A stretch of 64,000 bases of DNA, taken from positions 62,001 through 126,000 of the forward strand of contig NZ_QOHG01000008.1 of NCBI RefSeq assembly GCF_003319125.1, in the 5' to 3' direction. Positions 53,871 through 63,346 of the stretch are shown here, piece after piece. Under the pieces are notes generated by a model. That model saw only the letters and a program-made list of their open reading frames with translations, was not told the DNA's origin and made no database searches. The position numbers and the translations under genes are program-made. Every line of letters begins with the position of its first letter. Position 1 is the first letter of the stretch. Source of the stretch: Blastococcus sp. TF02A-26. Lineage in GTDB: Bacteria; Actinomycetota; Actinomycetes; Mycobacteriales; Geodermatophilaceae.

Positions 53871-56672
53871 TCAGGTGGCCGGCGAGGGGTCGCTGCGCTC
53901 CTCGGCCGGGGCGGCCTGCACGTCGCGGACCTGGTACTTCTCCACCGCCTGGCGGACGACGTCGCCGTCCACCTCGCCGCGCTTGGCCAGCGTGGCCAGC
54001 GTGCGGACGACGATCGACTCGGCGTCCACGTGGAAGTGCCGGCGCAGCGCCGGCCGGGTGTCGGAGAGGCCGAACCCGTCGGTGCCCAGCGTCGACATGC
54101 CGCCGGGCACGTACGGCGCGATGAGGTCCGGGACCGCCCGCATCCAGTCCGACACCGCCACGACCGGGCCGGGCGCGTCCTGCAGGCGGTGGGTGACGTA
54201 CGGGACCCGCACCTCCTCGCCCGGGTGCAGGAGGTTCCACTCCTCGCACTCGTCCGCCTGCCGGCGCAGCTCGTTCCACGAGGTCACCGACCACACGTCG
54301 GCCGACACCCCCCAGTCCTCGCGGAGCAGCTCCTGGGCACGCAGCGCCCACGGCACCGCGACGCCGGAGGCCAGCACCTGCGCCTTCGGCCCGTCCCCGG
54401 TGCCGGGGGCGTAGCGGTACATGCCGGCCAGCAGGCCCTGCACGTCGAGGTCCTCGGGCTCGGCCGGCTGGACGAACGGCTCGTTGTAGACCGTCAGGTA
54501 GTACATGACGTCCGGCGAGCGGTGCCCGCCCAGCGGCGCGCCCGGGTCGGTGCCGTACATCCGCTGCAGCGCGTCCCGGGTGATGTGCGCGACCTCGTAG
54601 GAGAACGCCGGGTCGTAGGAGACCACCGCCGGGTTCGTCTGCGCCAGCAGCAGCGAGTGGCCGTCCTCGTGCTGCAGTCCCTCGCCGTTGAGCGTCGTCC
54701 GCCCGGCGGTGGCGCCCAGCACGAAGCCGCGGGCCATCTGGTCGGCCGCGGCCCAGAACCCGTCGCCGGTCCGCTGGAACCCGAACATCGAGTAGAAGAT
54801 GTAGATCGGGATCATCGGCTCGCCGTGCGTGGAGTACGAGGTGCCGACGGCGGTGAACGAGGCGGTCGACCCGGCCTCGTTGATCCCCTCGTGGAGGATC
54901 ACGCCCTGCTCGGACTCCTTGTAGGCCAGCATCAGCTCGCGGTCCACCGAGGTGTACCGCTGCCCCGCGGGGTTGTAGATCTTGTGCGACGAGAAGAGGG
55001 AGTCCAGGCCGAAGGTGCGGGCCTCGTCCGGGATGATCGGCACGAAGCGCGGGCCCAGCTCGGAGTCCTTGAGCAGCTCCTTGAGCAGCCGGACGAACGC
55101 CATCGTCGTCGCGACCTCCTGCTTGCCGGAGCCGCGGCGCAGGACGTCGAGGGCCTTGTCCTCGGGGGCCTTGAGCGTCTTGAACTCCGACCGGCGCCGC
55201 GGCACCGCCCCGCCCAGGGCCCGCCGCCGCTCGAGCATGTACTGCATCTCGTCGGAGTCCGGGTCGGGCTTGTAGTAGGGCGGCAGGGTCTTGTCCAGCG
55301 CCTCGTCGGGGATCGGCAGGTAGAGCCGGTCGCGGAAGGCCGCGAGGTCCTCGGCGGTCAGCTTCTTCATCTGGTGCGTGGAGTTGCGGCCCTCGAAGTG
55401 GCTGCCCAGCGTCCAGCCCTTGATGGTCTTCGCGAGGATGACCGTGGGCTGGCCCTTGTGCTCCACCGCCGCCTTGAACGCCGCGTAGACCTTGCGGTAG
55501 TCGTGGCCGCCGCGGGAGAGGTCCCAGACCTCCTTGTCGCTCATGTTCTCCACGAGCTTGCGGGTGCGCGGGTCGCGGCCGAAGAAGTGCTCGCGGACGA
55601 AGGCGCCGTCCTCGGCCTTGTAGGTCTGGTAGTCGCCGTCGGGCGTGGTGTTCATCAGGTTGACCAGCGCGCCGTCGCGGTCGGCGGCCAGCAGGGCGTC
55701 CCACTCGCGGCCCCAGACCACCTTGATGACGTTCCAGCCGGCGCCGCGGAAGAACGACTCCAGCTCCTGGATGACCTTGCCGTTGCCGCGCACCGGACCG
55801 TCGAGCCGCTGCAGGTTGCAGTTGACGACGAAGGTGAGGTTGTCCAGCTCCTCGCGGGCGGCCAGACCGATGGCGCCGAGCGACTCGGGCTCGTCCATCT
55901 CGCCGTCACCGAGGAACGCCCAGACGTGCTGGTCGGAGGTGTCCTTGATGCCGCGGCCGTGCAGGTAGCGGTTGAACCGCGCCTGGTAGATCGCGTTGAG
56001 GGGCCCCAGACCCATCGAGACGGTGGGGAACTCCCAGAAGTCCGGCATCAGCCGGGGGTGCGGGTAGGACGACAGGCCGCCGCCGGGGTGGCTGACCTCC
56101 TGCCGGAACCCGTCCAGCTGCTGCTCGGACAGCCGGCCCTCGAGGAAGGCGCGGGCGTAGATGCCGGGGGAGGCGTGGCCCTGGAACCAGATCTGGTCGC
56201 CGCCGCCGGGGTGGTCCTTGCCGCGGAAGAAGTGGTTGAAGCCGACCTCGTACAGCGAGGCGGAGGAGGCGTAGGAGGAGATGTGCCCGCCGACGCCGAC
56301 CCCGGGGCGCTGCGCCCGGTGCACCATGATGGCGGCGTTCCAGCGGATGTAGGCGCGGATGCGCCGCTCCACGTGCTCGTCGCCGGGGAACCACGGCTCG
56401 CGCTCCGGCGGGATCGTGTTGATGTAGTCCGTGCTCCGCAGGGAGGGGACACCCACCTGCTGCTCGCGACTGCGCTCGAGCATCCGGAGCATCAGGTACC
56501 GGGCCCGGGTGCGGCCGGCGTTGTCGACGACGGCATCGAGGGAGTCGACCCACTCCTGGGTCTCCTCCGGATCGGTGTCGATCAGCTGGCTGGGCAGGCC
56601 GCTCATGATGATGGAGCGGGGCTGGCCCCCGTCACGGGCGGGGTCGCCGCCCGACTGTTGCGGTGCGCTCAT
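53871..56672 (-). CDS. aceE: Pyruvate dehydrogenase E1 component, homodimeric (AceE)
   Basis: A 933-residue homodimeric E1. The TPP motif is [32 protein letters not shown] (Asp/Asn for Mg2+), with [20 protein letters not shown], the [14 protein letters not shown] loop and the transketolase-like central HEGINEAGS and [19 protein letters not shown] segments. It decarboxylates pyruvate and reductively acetylates lipoyl E2 for acetyl-CoA. E2 and E3 are not nearby. ATG 56672 has gggagg upstream. Neighbours DUF3052 and ahpE match the mycobacterial order, but fasR-fabD lies 9.7 kb away instead of directly next to it. Its acetyl-CoA would feed the FAS-II operon. Confidence 0.97.
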   Translation of the reverse strand: MSAPQQSGGDPARDGGQPRSIIMSGLPSQLIDTDPEETQEWVDSLDAVVDNAGRTRARYLMLRMLERSREQQVGVPSLRSTDYINTIPPEREPWFPGDEHVERRIRAYIRWNAAIMVHRAQRPGVGVGGHISSYASSASLYEVGFNHFFRGKDHPGGGDQIWFQGHASPGIYARAFLEGRLSEQQLDGFRQEVSHPGGGLSSYPHPRLMPDFWEFPTVSMGLGPLNAIYQARFNRYLHGRGIKDTSDQHVWAFLGDGEMDEPESLGAIGLAAREELDNLTFVVNCNLQRLDGPVRGNGKVIQELESFFRGAGWNVIKVVWGREWDALLAADRDGALVNLMNTTPDGDYQTYKAEDGAFVREHFFGRDPRTRKLVENMSDKEVWDLSRGGHDYRKVYAAFKAAVEHKGQPTVILAKTIKGWTLGSHFEGRNSTHQMKKLTAEDLAAFRDRLYLPIPDEALDKTLPPYYKPDPDSDEMQYMLERRRALGGAVPRRRSEFKTLKAPEDKALDVLRRGSGKQEVATTMAFVRLLKELLKDSELGPRFVPIIPDEARTFGLDSLFSSHKIYNPAGQRYTSVDRELMLAYKESEQGVILHEGINEAGSTASFTAVGTSYSTHGEPMIPIYIFYSMFGFQRTGDGFWAAADQMARGFVLGATAGRTTLNGEGLQHEDGHSLLLAQTNPAVVSYDPAFSYEVAHITRDALQRMYGTDPGAPLGGHRSPDVMYYLTVYNEPFVQPAEPEDLDVQGLLAGMYRYAPGTGDGPKAQVLASGVAVPWALRAQELLREDWGVSADVWSVTSWNELRRQADECEEWNLLHPGEEVRVPYVTHRLQDAPGPVVAVSDWMRAVPDLIAPYVPGGMSTLGTDGFGLSDTRPALRRHFHVDAESIVVRTLATLAKRGEVDGDVVRQAVEKYQVRDVQAAPAEERSDPSPAT

Positions 56673-56793
56673 GGACCCATCCTCCCGCCGCGCGGCCGTC
56701 GCCGTCACGCACGCGCCCATCTGTCGGGACTCCCCGTGTCGTGGCGGGGCCCCGCCCTCCCCGCCCGGCCCCGCGCTGCCCCTGCACTTGGCC

Positions 56794-56821
56794 TTGCGCT
56801 TGGCATCGCATGCCCTACGCT
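56794..56821 (+). promoter_or_regulatory. Candidate promoter of the DUF3052 gene
   Basis: ttgcgc at 56794-56799 and tacgct at 56816-56821 are separated by 16 bases. The 374-base region 56673-57046 also contains a 56-codon frame (56880-57050), ending as ATGA over the DUF3052 start, that I do not accept as a gene. Confidence 0.45.
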
Positions 56822-57046
56822 TCCGCCCACGTGGCCCCATCGACGGGACCACCAGCACCGGAGGACGACGGGGGGTGACATGACCAGGCAGCGGGTGACC
56901 CTCCCGCCGGTCGTGTCCGTCCCGTCACGCCCGCCCGCAGCGCGGCGGGCCCCCGGCACCCACCACTCCCCGACCCGGCCGACGGCCGGGCGGTACCTCG
57001 CCGGCGGCCGGAGGGCCGTCACCACACCCATGGAGGAACAGCAGGG

Positions 57047-57472
57047 ATGAGCGTCGACTCGGGCAGCGCCAGCATGGCGGCCCGGCTGGGCATCAAGCCG
57101 GGCATGGTCGTGCAGGAGCTCGGCTGGGACGAGGACGCCGACGAGGACCTGCGCGACTCCATCGTCGAGGTCTCCGGCAGCGACATGGTCGACGAGGACA
57201 CCGACGAGGTGGCCGACGTCGTCCTGCTGTGGTGGCGCGAGGACGACGGCGACCTGTTCGACGCCCTCACCGACGCCCTCACCTCGCTGGCCGACGAGGG
57301 CGTGGTGTGGCTGCTGGTCCCCAAGTCGGGCCGGCCGGGCCACGTCGAGCCCGGCGACGTCACCGAGGTGGCGCCCACTGCGGGACTGCAGCAGACCAGC
57401 AGCATCTCGGCGGCCAAGGAGTGGTCCGGCATCCGACTGGTCACGCCGAAGGCTGCCCGCAGCCGCCGCTGA
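57047..57472 (+). CDS. DUF3052 domain protein
   Basis: A 141-residue protein of the DUF3052 family: SASMAARLGIKPGMVVQELGWDEDADEDLRDSIVEVSG, VVLLWWREDDGDLFDALTDALTSLADEGVVWLLVPKSG, and TAGLQQTSSISAAKEWSGIRLV. In mycobacteria this gene (Rv2239c) sits between ahpE and aceE, exactly the arrangement here. Its role is unknown; an acidic cytoplasmic helper for the neighbouring enzymes is often suspected. ATG 57047 has ggaggaac upstream. A 56-codon frame ends over its start (ATGA), but is not convincing. It is followed by a hairpin repeat copy and then ahpE. Confidence 0.9.
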   Translation: MSVDSGSASMAARLGIKPGMVVQELGWDEDADEDLRDSIVEVSGSDMVDEDTDEVADVVLLWWREDDGDLFDALTDALTSLADEGVVWLLVPKSGRPGHVEPGDVTEVAPTAGLQQTSSISAAKEWSGIRLVTPKAARSRR

Positions 57473-57473
57473 G

Positions 57474-57535
57474 CAAGGACCCCCTCGCCCCCCACGCCTC
57501 GCTCCGCTCGGCGCGGGCCCCTGCGAGGGGGCCGG
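57474..57535 (+). terminator. Hairpin after DUF3052 gene (repeat family copy B)
   Basis: Starts aaggaccccctcgccccccacgcc right after the stop. ccccctcgc pairs with gcgaggggg at the other end, giving a 9-base stem plus a bulged GG/CC. The inside contains cggcgcgggcccctgc. Nearly identical to copy A at 5008-5086. Confidence 0.7.
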
Positions 57536-57575
57536 TTCCAGTACCTCACCGGGGGGCCGTTCCAGCACGTCACGG
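57535..57575. repeat. Two tandem copies of a 17-base motif upstream of ahpE
   Basis: gttccagtacctcaccg (57535-57551) and gttccagcacgtcacgg (57559-57575), 14 of 17 identical, period 24. They lie just upstream of the ahpE start at 57596, so they could be a regulator site or part of the repeat boundary. Confidence 0.4.
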
Positions 57576-57595
57576 GCGTGCGGCACGATCGGGGC

Positions 57596-58057
57596 ATGAG
57601 TCTCTCCGTCGGTGACCGCGCCCCCGAGTTCAGCCTCCCCGACCAGGACAAGCAGGTCGTCTCCCTCGCCGAGCTGCGGGGGAAGCCGGTGCTGGTCGTC
57701 TTCTACCCGTTCGCCTTCTCCGGCATCTGCACCGGTGAGCTCTGCCAGCTGCGCGACGAGCTCGCCACCTACACCGACGCCGGTGTCCAGGTCGTGGCCA
57801 TCAGCACCGACCCGGTGTTCAGCCTCAAGGCCTTCAAGGCGCAGGAGGGTCTGCCCTTCCCGCTGCTGTCGGACTTCTGGCCGCACGGCGCGACCGCGCA
57901 GGCCTACGGCGTCTTCAACGACAAGGCCGGCATGGCGGTCCGCGGCACCTTCCTCGTCGACGCCGAGGGCGTCGTCCGCTTCGCCGAGGTGAACCAGCCG
58001 GGCGACGCCCGCGCGCAGACCGGCTGGAAGGACGCCGTCGCGCAGCTCGCCGCCTGA
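57596..58057 (+). CDS. ahpE: Peroxiredoxin of the AhpE/BCP type
   Basis: A 153-residue peroxiredoxin. The peroxidatic Cys45 lies in FAFSGICTGELC within the conserved Pxxx(T/S)xxC frame, and Arg follows in the usual helix. LSVGDRAPEFSLPDQDKQVVSLAELRGKPVLVVFYPFA is the typical start. Unlike mycobacterial AhpE (1-Cys, GICQGELDQ), a second cysteine, Cys50, lies five residues on (C-x4-C, as in BCP/PrxQ). It may therefore use an intramolecular disulfide. ATG 57596 was chosen for length. Position beside DUF3052 and aceE matches mycobacterial ahpE, supporting orthology despite the extra Cys. Confidence 0.85.
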   Translation: MSLSVGDRAPEFSLPDQDKQVVSLAELRGKPVLVVFYPFAFSGICTGELCQLRDELATYTDAGVQVVAISTDPVFSLKAFKAQEGLPFPLLSDFWPHGATAQAYGVFNDKAGMAVRGTFLVDAEGVVRFAEVNQPGDARAQTGWKDAVAQLAA

Positions 58058-58059
58058 GC

Positions 58060-58100
58060 CGGAGTGGATTCGTCGGCGGGACGCCGACGAATCCACTCCG
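58060..58100 (+). terminator. Strong terminator after ahpE
   Basis: Perfect 19-base inverted repeat (58060-58078 and 58082-58100) with a 3-base loop gga, two bases after the ahpE stop and upstream of tRNA-Val. Confidence 0.85.
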
Positions 58101-58121
58101 CCCACCTACTGTGGGCGTGCG

Positions 58122-58193
58122 GGGCGCGTAGCTCAGCGGGAGAGCTCTCGCCTTACAAGCGAGCGGTCGCCGGTTCGATCCCGGCCGCGCCCA
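58122..58193 (+). tRNA. tRNA-Val (anticodon TAC)
   Basis: A 72-base cloverleaf. Acceptor gggcgcg / cgcgccc, D-stem gctc/gagc, anticodon loop cttacaa with TAC (reads GTA), T-arm gccgg-ttcgatc-ccggc, discriminator A. CCA is not encoded. It stands between ahpE and a thioesterase gene. Confidence 0.93.
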
Positions 58194-58263
58194 CCCCCGG
58201 ACCCGCCCTCACCACCCGGTGTCGGCGCCGGAGCAGTTCCGACGTCGACGTGCGAGGTGTGCG

Positions 58264-59094
58264 GTGGAGCAGGCGGTGTCCGCGGTCGTCGGTGCGCTGG
58301 GCGTGGAGCCGCTCGGCGGGGACCGGTTCGCCGTCTCCGGCGACTCGCCGCTCGCGCGGGAGACCCTCTTCGGCGGAGCGCTCCTGGTGCAGGCGCTGCT
58401 GGCCGCCGACGCCACGGTCCCCGACGACTACGCGGTGCACCACCTGCACGGGGAGTTCCCGCAGCGCGGCCGGGCCGGCTCGCCGATCGAGTTCGCCGTC
58501 GACCGGGTCAAGGACGGCCGTGCGCTGACCAGCCGTCGCGTCGTCGGCCGGCAGGGCGAGCGCACGGTGGTGACGCTGGAGGCGTCGTTCCAGCGGACCC
58601 GCGAGGCCGGGGCCGACTTCCACGTGCCCTCGGACATGCGGTTCCCGGCCGGCCGGGTCGGGTCCGGCGAGCTGGAGGTGCACCGCGACGGCGGCTTCGG
58701 CATCGAGTTCGTCGACGCGACCGGCAGCGCCAACGGCACGCTCTCGCTCGACGTCCAGGCCTGGTATCGGGCGGCGGACCCCCTGCCGGCCGATCCGGTC
58801 TGGCACGCGGCGGTGCTCACCCTCGTCTCGGACATGGCGGTGCCGACCATCGCGATCACCGCCACCGGGCTGCACGCCGGCGGGCCGGACGGCGAGGGCG
58901 GCCCGGGCACCGTGGCGACGACGAGCGTCAACCACACGATGTGGTTCCACCGGCCGCTGCGCGCCGACGAGTGGTTCGTGCTGACGTCGCAGCCGCTGTC
59001 GACGGCACACGGCCGGGGCGTCGCGCTCGGCTCCGCCTTCGACGCGGCGGGCCGGCACGTCGCCTCGATCGTCCAGGAGATCTACCTGAAGTGA
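58264..59094 (+). CDS. Acyl-CoA thioesterase family protein
   Basis: A 276-residue double-hot-dog protein of the TesB class. LFGGALLVQALLAADATVPDDYAVHHLHGEFPQRGRAGSPIEFAVDRVKDGRALTSRRV is the first half, and MWFHRPLRADEWFVLTSQPLSTAHGRGVALGSAFDAAGRHVASIVQEIYL the second, with the Asp/Gln/Thr triad positions (RADEW, IVQEI) present. It hydrolyses acyl-CoA. GTG 58264 was chosen because gagg lies 7 bases upstream; a GTG 45 bases earlier is less likely. It lies after tRNA-Val and is convergent with the alpha/beta hydrolase, 7 bases away. It is a paralogue in fold of tesB at 13,639 but not close in sequence. Confidence 0.88.
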   Translation: MEQAVSAVVGALGVEPLGGDRFAVSGDSPLARETLFGGALLVQALLAADATVPDDYAVHHLHGEFPQRGRAGSPIEFAVDRVKDGRALTSRRVVGRQGERTVVTLEASFQRTREAGADFHVPSDMRFPAGRVGSGELEVHRDGGFGIEFVDATGSANGTLSLDVQAWYRAADPLPADPVWHAAVLTLVSDMAVPTIAITATGLHAGGPDGEGGPGTVATTSVNHTMWFHRPLRADEWFVLTSQPLSTAHGRGVALGSAFDAAGRHVASIVQEIYLK

Positions 59095-59101
59095 GCGGCC
59101 C

Positions 59102-59905
59102 TCAGGCAGCGTGCGCCGCCAGGGGGGACGACGGCTCGGGGACGTCCGGCCGGGGGAACACCGGGCGCAGCACCGTCGGCGCGCGGAACGGTGCCCAGGT
59201 GCCCTGTGCCTGGGCCAGGCGGTCGGCCACCGCGTAGATGGCGGCCGGGTGGTGCCCCAGGCCCAGGTGGCTGGCGTGCACGGCGATGTTCTCCGCCCGC
59301 GGACCCGGGGTCTCCAGGCAGGTCTGCCAGTGCACGATCCCGTCGGCGTGCGAGTAGATCGACGTGGCGGGCACCGGCAGCGGGGTGCACTCGCTCTCCA
59401 GCGGGAACGACACCGAGTCCACGTGCAGGTGGGAGAACCGGGCGAACACCTTCGCGGCGCGGGTCTGCGACTCGCAGGTGAGCCGGAACGGGCTGCCGAG
59501 GGTGATCACCTGGCGGACCGAGTCGGGGGTCGCCCGGCTCAGCTCGCGGGCGAAGATCCCGCCGAGTGACCAGCCGATCAGGCTCACCGGGCTGCCGTAG
59601 CGTTCGGCGAGGTCGTCCAGCCGCCGGCGCAGGCCGTCGACGCAGGTCGGGGTCGGGCCGATGTTGCGACCCAGCCGCCAGCCGTGGACCCGGTAGTCCA
59701 GCCGCCGCAGCGTCGCCCGCAACGTGCGCGTCGAGTTGTCGTCGGCCAGCAGACCGGGCAGCACGAGGACCGGGTGGCCGTCCCCGTGGGGGAGGGCCTG
59801 GAGGAGGGGGCGGGCCGCCAGGTACAGGCCGAAGTCGGCCACCGCGCGGCCGGGCTCGCTCAGGTAGAGCGGGAGCGCAGGGCCGCCGCTGGGCTGTCGT
59901 GCCAC
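59102..59905 (-). CDS. Alpha/beta hydrolase (paralogue of 21,489)
   Basis: A 267-residue alpha/beta hydrolase. HPVLVLPGLLADDNSTRTLRATLRRL is the oxyanion loop, VSLIGWSLGGIFARELS holds the nucleophile Ser (GWSLGG), and IAVHASHLGLGHHPAAIYAVADRL carries the His. It also has GRNIGPTPTCVDGLRRRLDDLAERYG, and aligns with the protein at 21,489 over most of its length. GTG 59905 has aggaggaac upstream, a strong site; no secretion signal. Such a pair suggests an expanded esterase family. It is divergent from the next alpha/beta hydrolase gene, 191 bases away. Confidence 0.88.
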   Translation of the reverse strand: MARQPSGGPALPLYLSEPGRAVADFGLYLAARPLLQALPHGDGHPVLVLPGLLADDNSTRTLRATLRRLDYRVHGWRLGRNIGPTPTCVDGLRRRLDDLAERYGSPVSLIGWSLGGIFARELSRATPDSVRQVITLGSPFRLTCESQTRAAKVFARFSHLHVDSVSFPLESECTPLPVPATSIYSHADGIVHWQTCLETPGPRAENIAVHASHLGLGHHPAAIYAVADRLAQAQGTWAPFRAPTVLRPVFPRPDVPEPSSPLAAHAA

Positions 59906-60096
59906 GGAGTTCCTCCTCGTCGACCGGCGTTGGTCGTCCACCCGACTACCCACCGCGGGCCGCCGGGCACACCCCCCGCGACCCAACCGTGTTCTCGGCA
60001 GCTCCTGTGGCCTCCGACACAGGGTCGTCCCAGGCGCCCCATCCGTCCCGCCGACCTGGGCGGGCACCGCGGACGACGGCATGCCACGGTGGGGCC

Positions 60097-61026
60097 GTGG
60101 ACGAGACGCAGGTCCCCGGACGCTCCCTGACCGTCGACCTCGACGGGCCGGTGCACTACATCGACTTCGGTGGTGCGCGCAGCGGACCGACGGTCGTGCT
60201 GGTGCACGGCCTGGGCGGCTCGCACCTCAACTGGGACCTCCTGGCGCCCCTGCTCACCCCGCACGCCCGGGTGCTCGCGCTCGACCTGCCCGGCTTCGGC
60301 CGCAGCGAGCCGGGTACGCGCCGGGCCGGCGTGCCGGCGAACGTCCTCGTGCTGGACCGCTTCCTGCGCGAGGTCGTCGAGGGCCCGGCGGTGCTGGTGG
60401 GCAACTCGATGGGCGGGATGATCTCGCTGTTCGCGTCGGCGCGGTCGCCGCAGCGGGTGTGCGGCACCGTGCTGCTGGACCCGGCGGTCCCCGGCCCGCG
60501 CCGGGCGCTGGACCCGACCGTCGCGCTGCAGTTCGCCGTCTACGCGGTGCCGTTCCTGGCCGAGCGGTTCCTGTGGCTGAACCGGGTGCGGAAGACGCCG
60601 CTGGCGCGCGTCCGCGAGATGCTGGAGCTCTGCGGCGTGGACCCCGACCAGGTGCCGGCGGAGGTGATCGACCGGTCGGTGACGCTGTTGGAGGAGCGTC
60701 GCGACGTCGCCGGCATGGACAAGGCATTCCTGGCCGCGGCGCGGTCGCTCATCTGGGTCCTGGCCGATCCGCGCCGCTACCGGGAGGCCATGGCCTCGAT
60801 CACCGGGCCGGTGCTGCTGGTGCACGGGGACCGCGACCGCCTGGTGCCAGTGGCGGCGGCACGGGACATCGCCGCGCGTCACCCCGACTGGCGCTACATC
60901 GAGCTCGCCGACGTCGGGCACGTCCCGCAGCTGCAGGTGCCCGAGGTGACCGCCGGTCACCTGCTGGACTGGCTGCGCGACACCCGCCTGCTGACGGCGG
61001 ACGGCGGATCGGCCGACCGCCGCTGA
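60097..61026 (+). CDS. Alpha/beta hydrolase (epoxide-hydrolase-like/HLD fold)
   Basis: A 309-residue hydrolase. VHYIDFGGARSGPTVVLVHGLGGSHLNWDLLAPLL contains the HGxGG oxyanion, LVGNSMGGMISLFASARSP the nucleophile Ser (GNSMGG), and ELADVGHVPQLQVPE the His. A cap region covers residues ~140-210. LLVHGDRDRLVPVAAARDIAA supplies the Asp. The Ser nucleophile means an esterase or lipase rather than an epoxide hydrolase, despite the similar fold. GTG 60097 lacks a strong ribosome site. Divergent from the esterase at 59,905. Substrate unknown. Confidence 0.85.
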   Translation: MDETQVPGRSLTVDLDGPVHYIDFGGARSGPTVVLVHGLGGSHLNWDLLAPLLTPHARVLALDLPGFGRSEPGTRRAGVPANVLVLDRFLREVVEGPAVLVGNSMGGMISLFASARSPQRVCGTVLLDPAVPGPRRALDPTVALQFAVYAVPFLAERFLWLNRVRKTPLARVREMLELCGVDPDQVPAEVIDRSVTLLEERRDVAGMDKAFLAAARSLIWVLADPRRYREAMASITGPVLLVHGDRDRLVPVAAARDIAARHPDWRYIELADVGHVPQLQVPEVTAGHLLDWLRDTRLLTADGGSADRR

Positions 61027-61138
61027 CCTCCCCGGATCGGGTGCGCCCGTCCTCCCGGGACGGGTGAGCGGGGTCACCGACCGTTACGATTCTGGGCCGA
61101 GCCGCAGCGGCGCGGCGGTAGGACGCCACGGGGGGCGA

Positions 61139-63334
61139 GTGTTCGCGAACACGCACAGTGACGGACATGTCACTGGGCTGTCCCGCGCCGACGTCCTGCC
61201 GGCCGACGGGAGCGACCACTTCCGGGCCGACATCGAGGGGCTGCGCGCCGTCGCCGTCGTGCTGGTGGTCGCCGACCACCTGACCGGGTGGCCGGCCGGG
61301 GGCTTCATCGGGGTCGACGTCTTCTTCGTCCTCTCCGGGTTCCTGATCACCGGTCTGCTCCTGCGCGAGCACGAGCGGACCGGCCGGATCTCCTTCGCCG
61401 ACTTCTACCGGCGCCGCGTGCGGCGGATCGTCCCCGCGTCGCTACTCGTCCTCGGCGTCACCGCGGGGGCGTCCTGGCTCCTCTACTTCGCCGCCCGCGC
61501 ACAGCAGGTCCTCGGCGACGTGGGCTGGGCGGTCCTCTTCGGAGCGAACTGGCGGTTCGCCGTCCAGGGCACCGACTACCTCGCCGCGGACGGGCCGACG
61601 TCGCCGGTGCAGCACTACTGGTCGCTGGCCGTCGAGGAGCAGTTCTACGTCGTCTGGCCGGTCCTGCTCGCGCTCCTCTTGTGGGTGGGCCGGGCGCGGA
61701 ACTGGTCGTCCCGGTCGCGGACGGCCACCGTGGCCGTCGTCCTGGTCGCGCTGACCGCGGGCGGTCTGGGATACGCGCTCTGGGACACCGCGACCCGTCC
61801 CAGCTGGGCCTACTTCTCCACCGCCACGCGCGCGTGGGAGCTGGGGGTGGGCGCCCTGGTGGCGGTCGCGGCGGGCCGGCTGGCGCGCCTGTCCGGCCGC
61901 ACGCGCACCCCGCTGGCGTGGCTCGGGCTGATCGCCGTGCTGGCCGGCGCGTTCGTCGTACCCGAGGACGACGGGTTCCCCGCGCCGTGGGCGCTGCTCC
62001 CGGTGCTGGGTGCGGCGCTGGTCGTCGCCGCGGGCACCGGGAGCAGCGCCCACGGGCCGGCGGTCCTCACCAACCCGGTCGCCCGATACCTCGGGGCGAC
62101 GTCGTACTCGCTGTACCTGTGGCACTTCCCGGTGATCGTCCTCGGGCGGGCCCTGTTCCCGGAGACCGGCGCGACCTACTACGCCGCGACGCTGGGGATC
62201 ACCGTCCTGGCAGCGGTCGCGTCGTTCCACCTCGTCGAGCAGCCGATCCGGCGGTCGAACTGGCTGCGACCGGGCGGTCCGGCGGCCCGGCGCGGGCGGC
62301 ACCGGCCGCCGGCGCGGGCGGGCGTCGTGCGGCACGGTGTCGCCGTCCTCGCGGTCGCGGCCCTCGTCGCCGCCGCCCTGGTGACCGCGGCGACCGGCGG
62401 GACCTGGCGGTGGCCCGGGACGATGGACCCGTCGCCGATGCCGGCTGCGACCTCCCTCGCGGCGGCGCCGGGAGAGACCCCGGAGGACACCCTCGCCGCG
62501 GGCATCGACGCCGCGCTCGACGCCGCCGAGTGGCCCGCGCTCCGGCCCGGCCTCGAGGGGCTCGGGCCCCTGGCCGCGCCCGACGAGTGGATGGTCGACG
62601 GGTGCCTGGACGTCACGGAGGCCAACCTCGCCGCCTGCACGTACGGCGACGCCGGCCCCGACCGGACCGCCGTGCTGCTCGGGGACTCCATCGCGCTCAG
62701 CTGGATCACCGGGATCCGCGCGGCACTGCCGGGCTGGGAGGTCGTCGTCATGACCTACCACGCCTGTCCCGCCGCGGTGGTGCCCGTCGTCCACGTGACC
62801 AGCGCCGCGACGTTCCCGGAGGAGTGCGACGCCCACCACCGCTGGACGATGTCGGAGGTCGAGCGGCTGCGCCCCGCCCTGGTGATCATGTCCAGCGTCG
62901 GGAACACCGTCGACCGCCTCCGGTCGGGCGCGACCGGCTCGGCGGCACTGCAGGAGTGGACCCAGGCGCAGGCCCGGACGGTGGACCAGCTGGCGGACCT
63001 GGCCGGGCGGGTGGTGGTGCTCGCGGACCCGCCGGGCGGCGTGCGGCTGCTCGACTGCCTGACCCGGTTCAGCAGCCCGTCGGACTGCGACTCGACCGCC
63101 TCCGGGGACCACGTGCGACGGGTCGAGCTGGAGAGCGCGGCGGTCGCGGCGCTCGGGAGGCCGGTGTCCGCGGTCGAGTACGTCCAGACGAGGCGGTGGT
63201 TCTGCTCCGCGGACGAGCGGTGCCCGTCCTTCGTGGGGACGACGCCGGTGTACGCGGACGGCTTCCACATGACCAGCGCGTACTCGCGGGGGCTGGCGCC
63301 GGTGCTGCGCGAGGTGCTCGTACCGACCTCCTGA
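61139..63334 (+). CDS. OafA/YrhL-type acyltransferase with SGNH domain
   Basis: A 731-residue membrane protein. The N-terminal acyltransferase 3 domain (FRADIEGLRAVAVVLVVADHLTGWPAGGFIGVDVFFVLSGFLITGLLLREHERTGRISFADFYRRRVRRIVPA) has ten or so helices, with the catalytic His in ADHLTG and RRRVRRI. The C-terminal extracellular region (~480-731) is an SGNH-like hydrolase domain, with Ser in VLLGDSIALSW and His in YADGFHMTSAYS. Such proteins transfer acyl groups to surface glycans or lipids. GTG 61139 is preferred over 61064 because tacgat at 61085 looks like a -10 and ggggggcga lies next to it. Acceptor unknown. Confidence 0.9.
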   Translation: MFANTHSDGHVTGLSRADVLPADGSDHFRADIEGLRAVAVVLVVADHLTGWPAGGFIGVDVFFVLSGFLITGLLLREHERTGRISFADFYRRRVRRIVPASLLVLGVTAGASWLLYFAARAQQVLGDVGWAVLFGANWRFAVQGTDYLAADGPTSPVQHYWSLAVEEQFYVVWPVLLALLLWVGRARNWSSRSRTATVAVVLVALTAGGLGYALWDTATRPSWAYFSTATRAWELGVGALVAVAAGRLARLSGRTRTPLAWLGLIAVLAGAFVVPEDDGFPAPWALLPVLGAALVVAAGTGSSAHGPAVLTNPVARYLGATSYSLYLWHFPVIVLGRALFPETGATYYAATLGITVLAAVASFHLVEQPIRRSNWLRPGGPAARRGRHRPPARAGVVRHGVAVLAVAALVAAALVTAATGGTWRWPGTMDPSPMPAATSLAAAPGETPEDTLAAGIDAALDAAEWPALRPGLEGLGPLAAPDEWMVDGCLDVTEANLAACTYGDAGPDRTAVLLGDSIALSWITGIRAALPGWEVVVMTYHACPAAVVPVVHVTSAATFPEECDAHHRWTMSEVERLRPALVIMSSVGNTVDRLRSGATGSAALQEWTQAQARTVDQLADLAGRVVVLADPPGGVRLLDCLTRFSSPSDCDSTASGDHVRRVELESAAVAALGRPVSAVEYVQTRRWFCSADERCPSFVGTTPVYADGFHMTSAYSRGLAPVLREVLVPTS

Positions 63335-63346
63335 GCCCCCGGGCGG

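Noticed and set aside
54030-57050. A 1006-codon plus-strand frame opposite aceE
   Set aside because: It is antisense to the complete AceE protein and has no domain signature; a GC-bias artefact.
56880-57050. 56-codon frame ending as ATGA over the DUF3052 start
   Set aside because: Arg/Pro/Ala-rich composition, no recognisable motif, and a weak upstream site. The ATGA overlap alone is not enough, though conservation would reopen the case.
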